Under the pieces are notes generated by a model. The model had not been told where the DNA came from and ran no database searches. It worked only from the letters and a program-made list of their open reading frames with translations. DNA of 64,000 nt from Christiangramia sabulilitoris (GTDB lineage Bacteria; Bacteroidota; Bacteroidia; Flavobacteriales; Flavobacteriaceae), in NCBI RefSeq assembly GCF_007050985.1, contig NZ_VHSF01000001.1, positions 682,001 to 746,000 of the forward strand, given 5' to 3'. The translations under genes were made by a program, and so were the position numbers. This document shows, piece after piece, positions 32,982 through 41,616 of this stretch. Within the stretch, counting starts at the first letter, position 1. Every line of letters starts with the position of its first letter.

Positions 32982-34913
32982 ATGCAAACAGAGACTCATT
33001 TCGAGGACATTCAAAGCAGAATAATTGAAAAACTTCATTCCGCTGAAGAAAACATAAGAGTAGCCGTAGCCTGGTTTACTGATAAAGAAATAATTGAACA
33101 ATTAGAGGAGATTGCCTTGCGCGGGGTGAAAATAGAAATTATTATTTCAGATAATGAAATAAACAGAAATGTAGATTTTAGTCCTTTGGAACAAAAGGGT
33201 ATTAAAATTGACTATTTTCCGGTGAAGGGATATGGTACCATGCACCATAAGTTTTGCATTGTAGATAATAAATTAGTGATTACCGGTTCTTATAACTGGA
33301 CGGTAAATGCAAAATCAAATAATGGTGAGAATATTCATATTGTAACTGATGAAGGTTCCATTAACCAGTATATAGAAAAATTTAAAGATTTAAAAAATCA
33401 AATTTTAGGTATTCCGGTTGAAAAAACGGAAGTGGCATCTGAACCTGAACAATCTGAAATTGAAAAGAAAACCAGCGAAATAGAAGAAGATTTTGCCGAA
33501 GAATGGAATATTTACCTTAATTCTAAAGTTTCTAACTACGACAAGGCGTCACTGGAAAAGGAAGGGAAAACGGCTGCTGAAAACACTCATGGTAATCCAG
33601 ACGTAATATCAAATAAAATGAATAAAATTTATCAATCTATTATAGAAGATACAGAGGTTGATAAAAAAGAAATAGAAAGACTCAGAGTTCGTCTAGAAAA
33701 TAAAATAGATAATTACCAGAATATTCATCAGCAGGAAGCCGAAGAGAAAAAAGCTACTGTTGGATTAAGTACTGAAGCGCAACGAAGAACTTTAACGCTA
33801 AGAATACAAAACTCTGAAGAACAGATTAAAAAACTGGAAAACAATAAAAATAATATTCTCAACAATAAAATACCCGATAGTGAAAATAAAATACCCCTTT
33901 ATGAAATGGAAATTGAAGAGGCTAAGTTAGATCTTACTCCTCCTCCACTAAGGAGAAGAGTCTGGTTGGAAGCGGGAATTCTAATTTTACTTACGGGCTA
34001 CCTATTCCTTTTTTATTCTTCAATAATCTATACAATTCTATATGGCCGTGAGGATGCGATGAACTATATGGCTATATATGGGAAGCTTCCGGAGATGGAA
34101 ATTTTTAATAGTGAGGCATTAACACTGGCCTTTGAAAGAGGCTGGTCTACAGTTATATTTATCTCTTTTTTTACTATACTACCTATAGTCTTTGGTTTTC
34201 TCTTTCACGGTATTAAGAAAAAATGGATTATTAGGTATAGTTATCTACTCGCAGCCGTGGTCCTAGATGGACTTCTAGCCTATTTAATTGCTAAAAACGT
34301 TTACCTGATAGATTACCAGGCTGGAATGGAATCTGATCCATGGGAATGGCAAAAGGTATTTCATATTGCCCGATTCTGGATAGTTTTAGTCCTGGGAGCT
34401 GTACCGTATCTGGCCTGGGGAGCTCTATTTGAACATATTAATAGCCAGCTGGATAATAAAAGTAGAAACGTCCTTCACTTTAGAATCAAAAAAACGATTG
34501 AAATTTTAAAAGAAAAAATTGGAAAAGTAAAGGATCAAATAGAGCAATTCAAACAGGATGTTACCGACCTGGATAATCAAATTATCGCGGAAAACTCAAA
34601 TATCCTTCAATGCAATATCGATATCAATCACCTGGAGTATGAACAAAAAATGAGGTTTGATAAAATTCAGCAAGACCTCAATCTCTTACAACAGAAATTA
34701 GGTAATCAAAGGGATAAAATTTTAGCATATCTTGATAGTGATCAGGTTCCTGTTTCGAAGAATATTTTCAAGGAACGAGTTACCACTTTCATGTCTGGAT
34801 GGGAAGACTGGCTTTATTCCTATTACAATAATGAACTTGCCGATGATAAATTTGCTGAAGCTCAGGATGAAGTTGAAAAATGGACCAATGAAACCTTTAG
34901 AAATGCGAAATAG
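32982..34913 (+). CDS. Membrane-anchored PLD-family (HKD) protein with coiled coils
   Basis: 643 residues. A single PLD-type domain (about 1-140) carries the HKD motif His88-x-Lys90...Asp95 with Gly102-Ser103 and Asn105, the form found in bacterial nuclease-like and phospholipase-like PLDs; one HKD usually means a homodimer. Then come a charged coiled-coil region (about 200-320), four transmembrane helices (about 333-358, 395-417, 422-446, 460-483) and a second coiled coil (about 490-590). The topology resembles a membrane-bound effector. Whether it cuts nucleic acid or phospholipid is not decided by sequence. Overlaps the VWA-like gene by 11 bp. Confidence 0.8.
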   Translation: MQTETHFEDIQSRIIEKLHSAEENIRVAVAWFTDKEIIEQLEEIALRGVKIEIIISDNEINRNVDFSPLEQKGIKIDYFPVKGYGTMHHKFCIVDNKLVITGSYNWTVNAKSNNGENIHIVTDEGSINQYIEKFKDLKNQILGIPVEKTEVASEPEQSEIEKKTSEIEEDFAEEWNIYLNSKVSNYDKASLEKEGKTAAENTHGNPDVISNKMNKIYQSIIEDTEVDKKEIERLRVRLENKIDNYQNIHQQEAEEKKATVGLSTEAQRRTLTLRIQNSEEQIKKLENNKNNILNNKIPDSENKIPLYEMEIEEAKLDLTPPPLRRRVWLEAGILILLTGYLFLFYSSIIYTILYGREDAMNYMAIYGKLPEMEIFNSEALTLAFERGWSTVIFISFFTILPIVFGFLFHGIKKKWIIRYSYLLAAVVLDGLLAYLIAKNVYLIDYQAGMESDPWEWQKVFHIARFWIVLVLGAVPYLAWGALFEHINSQLDNKSRNVLHFRIKKTIEILKEKIGKVKDQIEQFKQDVTDLDNQIIAENSNILQCNIDINHLEYEQKMRFDKIQQDLNLLQQKLGNQRDKILAYLDSDQVPVSKNIFKERVTTFMSGWEDWLYSYYNNELADDKFAEAQDEVEKWTNETFRNAK

Positions 34914-35901
34914 ATATTCCTTTCTTATAATTATTTTAGTTTTTCTTTATTCCGCTGTAAATCTTTACGGTCAGGGTAGCTCCAGGACTAAAAAACCAAA
35001 TTTAATTACTCACTATAACATTAAAATTGTCTCTGATCTATCCAACAGACTTGATGACGAATTATATCCTAGACAACTCGAAGACCGGGAGATAATAAGT
35101 GAAATTCTACACATATTCCCTGATGTATTCAGGAACTATAATCGCTTGGCGTTTCAAAAAGACAAATTATCCTATGGCCTTTTAAATCCATTAGAATTCA
35201 GGGATTATAATAGTTATAAGGATGATCTAAGTCTTGATTTGGGCGCTTTTGGTCAGGATCAATTCAAGCGCGTAGATTACGTTAGAAACAGGAGTGAAAA
35301 TGCTATAAATACAGATATAGCTAAATTTAATTCTGCCGTCCACGAGATATATCAGCACGCGCTTGAAAGAGGTAGTTTTTACACAGCCGACACCTGGGGA
35401 TTTTTCAAGCAGGTAGTAGACGAAAACTACTTCAATTTAACGAATCCCATTAATACGGTGATGGCGAAAGATATATCCAGAAATATCATCGTCTTATTAA
35501 CAGATGGGTTTATAGAGGTAGCTAATAGAAATTCAATTAATTCTTGTATAGACAGGTCTTGTGAATTATTGAATTCTCACCAAATTGAAAAATTCAGGAA
35601 ATATTATAATAATCTGGAAACTAAAATGTCTTTAAAAGAAGCTTTTAAGGCTTCTGGCTATAAGATAAAACCTGTAAATAACCCCAATTTGAAAGGTGTG
35701 GAAGTCCTCATGCTAGAATTAAACGGACGCTCAAAAACCAAAAGTGGAAGGATCACCAAAACACCAACCGACTTTGAAATTCTAAAGCTGTATTGGAAAG
35801 ATTTCTTAACCCGTGAGGGAGTGAAAAAGATAGAGATAAAGAATGTGCAACCTTCTACAGACAATATAAATCAAATAGTAAAAGCTTTTCTGGAAGAGTA
35901 A
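34903..35901 (+). CDS. Secreted VWA-like protein, partner of the PLD protein
   Basis: 332 residues. The start is the ATG at 34903 inside the end of the PLD gene, because a signal peptide begins there (MRNRYSFLIIILVFLYS, cut near YGQG); the longer open frame upstream is a shadow of the PLD gene. A von Willebrand A-like core is suggested by IKIVSDLSNRLDD (a variant of the DxSxS metal site) and RNIIVLLTDGFIEVA (Thr-Asp-Gly). The VWA assignment rests on these two motifs only. Expected in the periplasm, next to the periplasmic loops of the PLD protein; translational coupling suggests a complex. Confidence 0.7.
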   Translation: MRNRYSFLIIILVFLYSAVNLYGQGSSRTKKPNLITHYNIKIVSDLSNRLDDELYPRQLEDREIISEILHIFPDVFRNYNRLAFQKDKLSYGLLNPLEFRDYNSYKDDLSLDLGAFGQDQFKRVDYVRNRSENAINTDIAKFNSAVHEIYQHALERGSFYTADTWGFFKQVVDENYFNLTNPINTVMAKDISRNIIVLLTDGFIEVANRNSINSCIDRSCELLNSHQIEKFRKYYNNLETKMSLKEAFKASGYKIKPVNNPNLKGVEVLMLELNGRSKTKSGRITKTPTDFEILKLYWKDFLTREGVKKIEIKNVQPSTDNINQIVKAFLEE

Positions 35902-35937
35902 AGAAGAGAAAACTAAAGACAGCCTTATGCTTTCTAA

Positions 35938-35972
35938 ACGTCAACAATTGTCGTCCTTATCACTTAAACTTG
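35938..35972 (+). promoter_or_regulatory. WYL-type operator/promoter, site C, before the nuclease operon
   Basis: ACGTCAA-CAA-TTGTCGT (35938-35954), a near-perfect palindrome, then exactly 14 bp from TTG to TAAACTTG (35965-35972). The first gene starts 30 bp further. Half-sites and spacing are the same as at sites A and B although it is 8-12 kb away, so the nuclease operon probably belongs to the same regulon. Confidence 0.65.
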
Positions 35973-36002
35973 TAGAAGAATTACATAAAAAGAAAATAAT
36001 TT

Positions 36003-36995
36003 ATGAACGATTTTAAACTGAATTTTGGATTTCTGAAAAATTTCCAGCACATTTTTGCTGAAAATAAAGAAACGACCACTCCTAAAGTCCAGGCACTTTT
36101 TTACCTGATGGCTATTACGGGCATTTACCGAATTTTTGAAAAGGAAGACGTGTTTGAGCTGGTAAAACGTCTTCAACTCATATTGCCGGAACAGAAATTA
36201 ATTGACCAGTTTTTATTGAACGAAGTCGTGCTGACTTTTGAATACGAGAATGAAGTTCATGAAATGAACGTAGCTTTCCTGAAGGAGTTTATAGGCTTTG
36301 AAATAATAGATATGAATTCCCATCAGGAATCCTTTGAGAGCTGGGCAGTCAATATCCCAAATTTTAAATTTATTGCGAATGTAGCGGCAGACGCTTCCAA
36401 TTTCTTGCAATTGGATGTTTCTGATTCCAACATTAGCAGGAAAGGAAACACCACCACAATAGATCTTGGCAAGACACCGGACAATGATGTTGCTTTTGAT
36501 CACCAGGATGTAAAAAATGCTGAACTCCTGGCAAATGAAGTGGTCAAAGAAATACCTCAAGAGAAATTTGACCGTCTGAAAAAGGATTTCCCCAATAAAT
36601 TTTTGGAGTTGGAAATGAGAAATCTACCTTTTAAAGAGCCGGTTTTTGACTTCAATTCATTTCCTGTTGAAAAGCAGGAAGCCCTATGGAAGACTTTTTT
36701 CCCCAACATGGAGCACTATGATGATGAACCTACGAGGGACTATCATATCAAGCTTTTTCACCTCGCCTGGTTATGGGCAAACGGTTTTGTGATTGAGAAA
36801 GATCCTTTCAACGTATATGTGGATCCACGCATAAAGAATTTTGATCACAATGGATATGAGATAGATAGATCAGGATTTAATTTATGGGAAACAAAAGAAG
36901 ATGAAGGTCTGGAAGAGCTTTTTCCAATGCTTTATGATCCTGCAGTTGCCCTATTGGCTGAAAGACCATGGGAAAACCTAAACATTTACTCCTAA
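36003..36995 (+). CDS. Soluble protein of unknown function, first gene of the nuclease operon
   Basis: 330 residues without signal or membrane segments. The N-terminal half is helical; a central linker (ISRKGNTTTIDLGKTPDND) is followed by a C-terminal block rich in aromatic and acidic residues (YHIKLFHLAWLWANGFVIEKD, FNVYVDPRIKNFDHNGYEID). No catalytic motif recognised. Eleven bases before the PD-(D/E)XK nuclease gene and behind operator site C, so it may be an accessory or immunity subunit; this is inference. Confidence 0.65.
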   Translation: MNDFKLNFGFLKNFQHIFAENKETTTPKVQALFYLMAITGIYRIFEKEDVFELVKRLQLILPEQKLIDQFLLNEVVLTFEYENEVHEMNVAFLKEFIGFEIIDMNSHQESFESWAVNIPNFKFIANVAADASNFLQLDVSDSNISRKGNTTTIDLGKTPDNDVAFDHQDVKNAELLANEVVKEIPQEKFDRLKKDFPNKFLELEMRNLPFKEPVFDFNSFPVEKQEALWKTFFPNMEHYDDEPTRDYHIKLFHLAWLWANGFVIEKDPFNVYVDPRIKNFDHNGYEIDRSGFNLWETKEDEGLEELFPMLYDPAVALLAERPWENLNIYS

Positions 36996-37006
36996 AAACC
37001 TAATTC

Positions 37007-37933
37007 ATGCCGAAATCTAAATATTATTTGACCAAAAAAGAATACATAAAAAAGCAGATTGCACGAACAAATAAAAAAAATTTCGAAAACTACGTCATCT
37101 CCAGGATAATTCATCGGCTGGATAATTTGGATTTAAAGTTTGTTACCCAGCAATACGTAAAAAGAGAAGATGGTTATTACCTGGCGGACCTTTATTTCCC
37201 CCAATTGAATTACTTTATTGAAATAGATGAAGGACATCACTTAGATCAGCAGGAAGCTGACAAAATTCGTGATGCAGATTTTCAGAATGTAGTGGGAGTT
37301 TCTCCAAAACGAGTTGACGTTTGGAACACTACAATTAAGGAAATTAATGATCAATGTGACCAAATCGTTACTGAAATTGAGACGCTTGTAATTAAAAGAA
37401 AAAGTACAGGAGAATTTGATTCCTGGAGTCCTGAAAAAGAATTCAATCCAGATACCTGGATAAAAAAAGGAAAAATAACTACGAACGACAAAGTTGCTTT
37501 TAGGCGAATTGTGGACGGATGCAAGGCGCTGGGTTTAAACTATGAAGGATTTCAACGTGCAGGTGCTAAACACCCATATGAGGAAAATACTATGATATGG
37601 TTTCCAAAGTTATATCCTAACGGTGCATGGGAAAATTTTTATGATGAGGAAAAAGGATTGATCCGGGAAAGAAATATAGAAAGCGAAGAAAAAAGATTTA
37701 AACACGTAACGTATCACTTAAATGACCCTTTAAAGCGTAGAATAGTATTTGCCCGGGTAAGAGACTCTTTAGGATTCATTCTCTATAGGTTTCGAGGTGT
37801 ATTTGAATTAGATGAAGATTCATCTAATTACAATGATGGACTTTATTGGCGTAAGACGAGCAAAGAAGCCAAAACCTATGACTATAATAAAAAAAGAACT
37901 CCGGCCTGTAATATAAAATCTCTGAATTCTTAA
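37007..37933 (+). CDS. PD-(D/E)XK restriction endonuclease-like protein, possibly AbaSI/PvuRts1I type
   Basis: 308 residues. The N-terminal nuclease region has NKKNFENYVISRI, a strand YYLADLYFPQLNYFIEIDEGHH with Asp61, Glu72 and Asp74/Glu75 as likely metal ligands, and RDADFQ...VSPKRVDVWN, in Vsr/PD-(D/E)XK order. The C-terminal region (about 150-300, including RIVFARVRDSLGFILYRFRGVFELDE) has the size and beta-rich pattern of a modified-base reader such as SRA. The length fits AbaSI/PvuRts1I enzymes (290-320), which cut glucosyl-/5-hydroxymethylcytosine DNA. The exact family and specificity are inferred, but a modification-dependent nuclease is plausible. Confidence 0.7.
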   Translation: MPKSKYYLTKKEYIKKQIARTNKKNFENYVISRIIHRLDNLDLKFVTQQYVKREDGYYLADLYFPQLNYFIEIDEGHHLDQQEADKIRDADFQNVVGVSPKRVDVWNTTIKEINDQCDQIVTEIETLVIKRKSTGEFDSWSPEKEFNPDTWIKKGKITTNDKVAFRRIVDGCKALGLNYEGFQRAGAKHPYEENTMIWFPKLYPNGAWENFYDEEKGLIRERNIESEEKRFKHVTYHLNDPLKRRIVFARVRDSLGFILYRFRGVFELDEDSSNYNDGLYWRKTSKEAKTYDYNKKRTPACNIKSLNS

Positions 37934-37946
37934 AAACTTTATTAGA

Positions 37947-38603
37947 ATGGCAGCAGTAAAATTTAACAACAGTCACGATTTAATAAACTATTTGTGCAGA
38001 GATGAGGTTCTTGGTGAGGTCAAAATAGAATATACCCAGTTGAACAGCTCAATGCTGGAAGCCGCCTACTTTAATTTTCAGTATCCTGCTTTGGAGCAAC
38101 ACCTGGATAGTATTGCCTGGGATATTATAGAAACCAATGAAGCAACAGCATCCAAAATTCAGGTAACATTCTATGAGGATGAACAAGATTACAACTACAC
38201 ATTGGATGCTATCGAAGACGAATTTGAGTCAATTGATGATGAATACCACAACCTCCTTGAGAGTGTCCTGGGCCCTAATGCCTTTGCAGTTATTTCCTTA
38301 GAAGGAACAGATTATAACCTCGATTCCACTGAAATTAAAAAATGGGAATTTTTTGAAAATACACCGGAGGGAGAAAGAAAAATTAATCCCTCAAAAGAAG
38401 AGGGAGATAAGATTCTCGATGGAATTTTCTCAATTCTTCAGAATTGCGATTCTGTCATCGAATGTATGGAAGAATACGAATTCACAATAGATAACGAAAA
38501 ATTGAAATTAACTGAAAAGGGGGCACTAATCGCGAATAATATTTTCTCCCTTCAAGATGATGAATTTTTTGAACTGGATACAGATCTACTAAAAAAGGAA
38601 TAG
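37947..38603 (+). CDS. Highly acidic protein of unknown function
   Basis: 218 residues with a strong excess of Asp and Glu throughout (for example YNYTLDAIEDEFESIDDEYH and LQDDEFFELDTD). No signal, membrane segment or known motif. It follows the nuclease gene by 13 bp. Acidic partners of nucleases are sometimes inhibitors or DNA mimics; this role is only a suggestion from composition and position. Confidence 0.65.
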   Translation: MAAVKFNNSHDLINYLCRDEVLGEVKIEYTQLNSSMLEAAYFNFQYPALEQHLDSIAWDIIETNEATASKIQVTFYEDEQDYNYTLDAIEDEFESIDDEYHNLLESVLGPNAFAVISLEGTDYNLDSTEIKKWEFFENTPEGERKINPSKEEGDKILDGIFSILQNCDSVIECMEEYEFTIDNEKLKLTEKGALIANNIFSLQDDEFFELDTDLLKKE

Positions 38604-38695
38604 CAAATTTCCAAGGCGAATAAGAGGTGGTGTCTGTTCTTCTAGAATGTAGAAGGCGCTTGCCAGATTAAACAAAAAATTTAAATATATCTTCT

Positions 38696-39175
38696 ATGGA
38701 AAAACAAAATATTTCGCTTACTGTGAAAGGAACACTTGTGGAAGGTGAAATTGTCGAAAAAAGCAAATTCTACATAAGGGTGAGAATAACATCTCCATTT
38801 AAAAACTGGGAAAATAGTTGCGGAATAAAGGGTCCTGGAAGACAGACTCCTCACCACTATCTTACAGAACGGGGTGATGAGGTTGCAAAAGATTTATTAC
38901 TTAATGCCTTTAACAAATTAAAAATCATTGACAAAAGCATTAATAGGCTGGCCAAAGTACAGAGCGATCTGGAAGAGGAACTAAATGAACTTAAAAGTCT
39001 GAAGGATTCCTCAATAAAAGAAAGAATAGCCTCTAAGCTTAATTCATGGTTCTATGACAATGCTCTCTTCTCCAGTCGTTCCACCGGAATGATCGCCACT
39101 TATGGGGAAAAGGAAAAAATTGAGGGGATTTTTAAAATCTATAGGGAAACTGGAGAAAAACTTTATTTGACTTAG
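38696..39175 (+). CDS. Protein of unknown function, 159 residues
   Basis: The N-terminal part is a probable small beta barrel (ISLTVKGTLVEGEIVEKSKFYIRVRI) with a Gly-rich loop (GIKGPGRQTPHHYLTERG); the middle is a helical coiled-coil (LAKVQSDLEEELNELKSLK). Its position after the acidic protein (92-bp gap) suggests the end of the nuclease operon, but its own promoter is possible. Function unknown. Confidence 0.6.
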   Translation: MEKQNISLTVKGTLVEGEIVEKSKFYIRVRITSPFKNWENSCGIKGPGRQTPHHYLTERGDEVAKDLLLNAFNKLKIIDKSINRLAKVQSDLEEELNELKSLKDSSIKERIASKLNSWFYDNALFSSRSTGMIATYGEKEKIEGIFKIYRETGEKLYLT

Positions 39176-39207
39176 TAGAATTAATTCTAACTTTTCTTGG
39201 TATTATA

Positions 39208-39384
39208 ATGAATAAAATAACGAAATTCGAGAAGATGAAATTCAAAAATTTTCTTAAAAAAAGTAACTCTATTCCTTTTAAACACCTAAGATATTCTCTA
39301 GATTTACTGCTGTTACTTCTCTTCTTTAATTTCCCTACACACAAAGAAGAGCAGCTTAATCCAGCACCAAAATTTTTACAATAG
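39208..39384 (+). CDS. Possible small membrane peptide, 58 residues
   Basis: ATG at 39208, stop at 39384. Basic N-terminus (MNKITKFEKMKFKNFLKKS), then a leucine run (SLDLLLLLLFFNF) that could span or insert in the membrane, then a Pro-containing tail. It resembles small toxin-like or leader peptides, but there is no independent support; AT-rich DNA can give such frames by chance. It lies in the 300-bp spacer before the restriction-modification operon, which otherwise shows no gene. Confidence 0.3.
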   Translation: MNKITKFEKMKFKNFLKKSNSIPFKHLRYSLDLLLLLLFFNFPTHKEEQLNPAPKFLQ

Positions 39385-39479
39385 TTAATGTATAATTTCT
39401 GTTACTAATCGTAAAAGCTTTGATGCTATTGTGAATTACCAAGAGATACAGAATACCATAATAAATTCCTGATTAGAGG

Positions 39480-40121
39480 ATGAATAAGCAAGTAAAATCA
39501 AAAAAACGAATAAGTGATCACGGAGAAGTTTTTACTTCCGAAAGAGAAGTGAAGGCAATGCTGGACCTCGTAAAACAAGAAACAGAGCGAATCGACTCTC
39601 GTTTTCTTGAGCCGGCATGTGGTAATGGCAACTTTTTAGCAGAAGTCTTAAAGAGAAAACTGGCTATTGTTGAAGCTAAGTACAAAAAAAGCCAGTTGAA
39701 ATTTGAACTCTATGCTGTAGTGGCTATTTCTAGTATTTACGGTGTTGATATTTTGGAAGATAATGCTCAGGAATGTCGGGAGCGCCTGTTCCTAATGTTT
39801 AATAAAATTTATTCCAGACTCTATAAAAGAGAATGCAAAGAGGAGTGCCGTAATTCTGTGAAGTTTTTGTTAACCCGAAATATATTATGGGGGGATGCAT
39901 TAGACTTTTCAAATCCCGAAACCAGGGAACCTATAATATTCTCAGAATGGTCTGCCGTTAAGGGGAATATGCTTAAAAGACGTGATTATGTCTTTAAATT
40001 TTTAGTAGAACAAACACACCAATTTTCCATTTTTAATGAGGAAGGAAAGCCGGCTGCAATTAATGAGCCCGTAAAAGATTTTCCCCTTGTACATTTTTTA
40101 AAAATTTCATCGAATGCTTAA
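39480..40121 (+). CDS. Short N6-methyltransferase-like subunit of an R-M system
   Basis: 213 residues. SAM-binding motif I FLEPACGNGNFLAEVL (near residue 43) and the acidic residue after YGVDILEDN are visible. The catalytic NPPY motif is missing and the protein is short, so it alone should not methylate. It overlaps the Eco57I-type gene by 8 bp and probably supports the larger MTase as a subunit. An evolutionary split from a larger MTase is another reading. Confidence 0.8.
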   Translation: MNKQVKSKKRISDHGEVFTSEREVKAMLDLVKQETERIDSRFLEPACGNGNFLAEVLKRKLAIVEAKYKKSQLKFELYAVVAISSIYGVDILEDNAQECRERLFLMFNKIYSRLYKRECKEECRNSVKFLLTRNILWGDALDFSNPETREPIIFSEWSAVKGNMLKRRDYVFKFLVEQTHQFSIFNEEGKPAAINEPVKDFPLVHFLKISSNA

Positions 40122-41616
40122 TATAGATTATAATCCAGACGTTCTTTCGTGCCTAGCCAACCTGAGCAATGATGAGGTCTTTACACCTCCAAAATTAGTA
40201 AATGAGATTCTAGACATGTTACCGCAGGAGTTATTTAAAAACAAAGCAACGACGTTTTTAGATCCAGTCACAAAATCAGGTGTTTTCCTTCGAGAAATAG
40301 CGAAACGGCTTAACGAAGGTCTAAAAGATCAAATTCCAGATCAACAAGAGAGGGTTAATCACATTTTCACCAGGCAGCTCTATGGCATTGCCATTACCGA
40401 ACTTACTGCCCTACTTGCCAGAAGAAGCACCTATTGCACAAAAAAGGCTAATGGGGAATACTCAATTTGTACAACCTTTGACTCTGAACAAGGAAACATA
40501 AAATATGACCGTTTACAACACACCTGGCAAAATGGAAGATGTATGTACTGCGGGGCAAGTGAAGAAGTATATAGCAGAACAGATGATTTAGAAACCTATG
40601 CTTATCAGTTTATTCATACAGATAAAGCTCAAAATATTTTTAACATGAAGTTTGATGTAATTGTTGGCAATCCACCCTATCAATTAAGTGATGGTGGGCA
40701 TAGCCGAAGCGCTAGCCCAATTTATCATAAGTTTATTGAACAAGCTAAGAATTTAAACCCTCGATTTTTAATTATGATTATCCCTGCAAGATGGTACGCA
40801 GGCGGAAAAGGTTTGGACCAATTTAGAAATGATATGCTTAATGATGATCGCATTAGGAAACTTGTAGATTTCGAAAATTCTGCTGAGGTTTTTCCAGGAG
40901 TCGATATCGCCGGTGGAATCTGTTATTTTTTGTGGGATAGGGATAGTAAAGGGTTATGCGAAATTACAAATCAATATGACGAAAAAAGAGTTTCATCCGA
41001 AAGGGCACTAAATGAATTTGAAATTTTCATAAGACACAGTAAGGCAGTCCCAATAATTAGAAAAATTCATAAAATCGAATCTCCTAAGCATTTCCTCAAT
41101 GAGATAATTTCTGCTTCTAAACCTTTCGGGTTACGTGGTAATCACAAACCTTCAAAAGAAGGAATTAGATGCCACTTTTCGCAACGTTTAGGATTATTAA
41201 GAGTAAAGCAGGATGAGATTAATGATAGATACAAAATAAAAGATAAATACAAGCTTTTAATTCCTAAATCTCCAATTGCAGGTCAAACTGATTTCTCAAA
41301 ACCCGTAGGTTTTTATTATGATGGAAATGTAATTATTGCTAAACCAGGTGAGATCTGTACCGAAACATACATAGTTGCCTACGCATCCCAAAGCGAAGAA
41401 AAGGTTAAATCCTTTAAGTCATATCTGTTTACAAAGATTTTTCGATTTTTATTACTACAAACAGTTGTTTCTCAGGATGTAACTCGAGAGAAATTCGCTT
41501 TTATCCCACATTTAGACAACTATAATCAGAAATTCACGGATGAGATATTAAAGAAAAGGTGGAATATTACCGAAGAGGAGTGGGAGTTTATTGATTCAAA
41601 AATTAGAGATATATGA
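40114..41616 (+). CDS. Eco57I-type DNA adenine methyltransferase
   Basis: 500 residues. Motif I-like FLDPVTKSGVFLREIAKRL (near residue 48) and catalytic VIVGNPPYQ (NPPY 186-189) mark an N6-adenine MTase; a four-Cys zinc knuckle (Cys108, 119, 143, 146) is inserted between them. The C-terminal about 250 residues are a likely target recognition domain (LNEIISASKPFGLRG, KLLIPKSPIAGQ). It protects host DNA or works in one complex with the helicase. It overlaps both neighbours (8 bp and 4 bp), giving one translationally coupled operon. Confidence 0.88.
   Translation: MLNIDYNPDVLSCLANLSNDEVFTPPKLVNEILDMLPQELFKNKATTFLDPVTKSGVFLREIAKRLNEGLKDQIPDQQERVNHIFTRQLYGIAITELTALLARRSTYCTKKANGEYSICTTFDSEQGNIKYDRLQHTWQNGRCMYCGASEEVYSRTDDLETYAYQFIHTDKAQNIFNMKFDVIVGNPPYQLSDGGHSRSASPIYHKFIEQAKNLNPRFLIMIIPARWYAGGKGLDQFRNDMLNDDRIRKLVDFENSAEVFPGVDIAGGICYFLWDRDSKGLCEITNQYDEKRVSSERALNEFEIFIRHSKAVPIIRKIHKIESPKHFLNEIISASKPFGLRGNHKPSKEGIRCHFSQRLGLLRVKQDEINDRYKIKDKYKLLIPKSPIAGQTDFSKPVGFYYDGNVIIAKPGEICTETYIVAYASQSEEKVKSFKSYLFTKIFRFLLLQTVVSQDVTREKFAFIPHLDNYNQKFTDEILKKRWNITEEEWEFIDSKIRDI

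Noticed and set aside
34732-34902. N-terminal extension of the VWA-like protein to 389 residues
   Set aside because: It is an out-of-frame shadow of the PLD gene; the signal peptide begins at 34903.
39132-39344. - strand 70-residue frame before the R-M operon
   Set aside because: Overlaps the end of the 38696 gene and has random composition.
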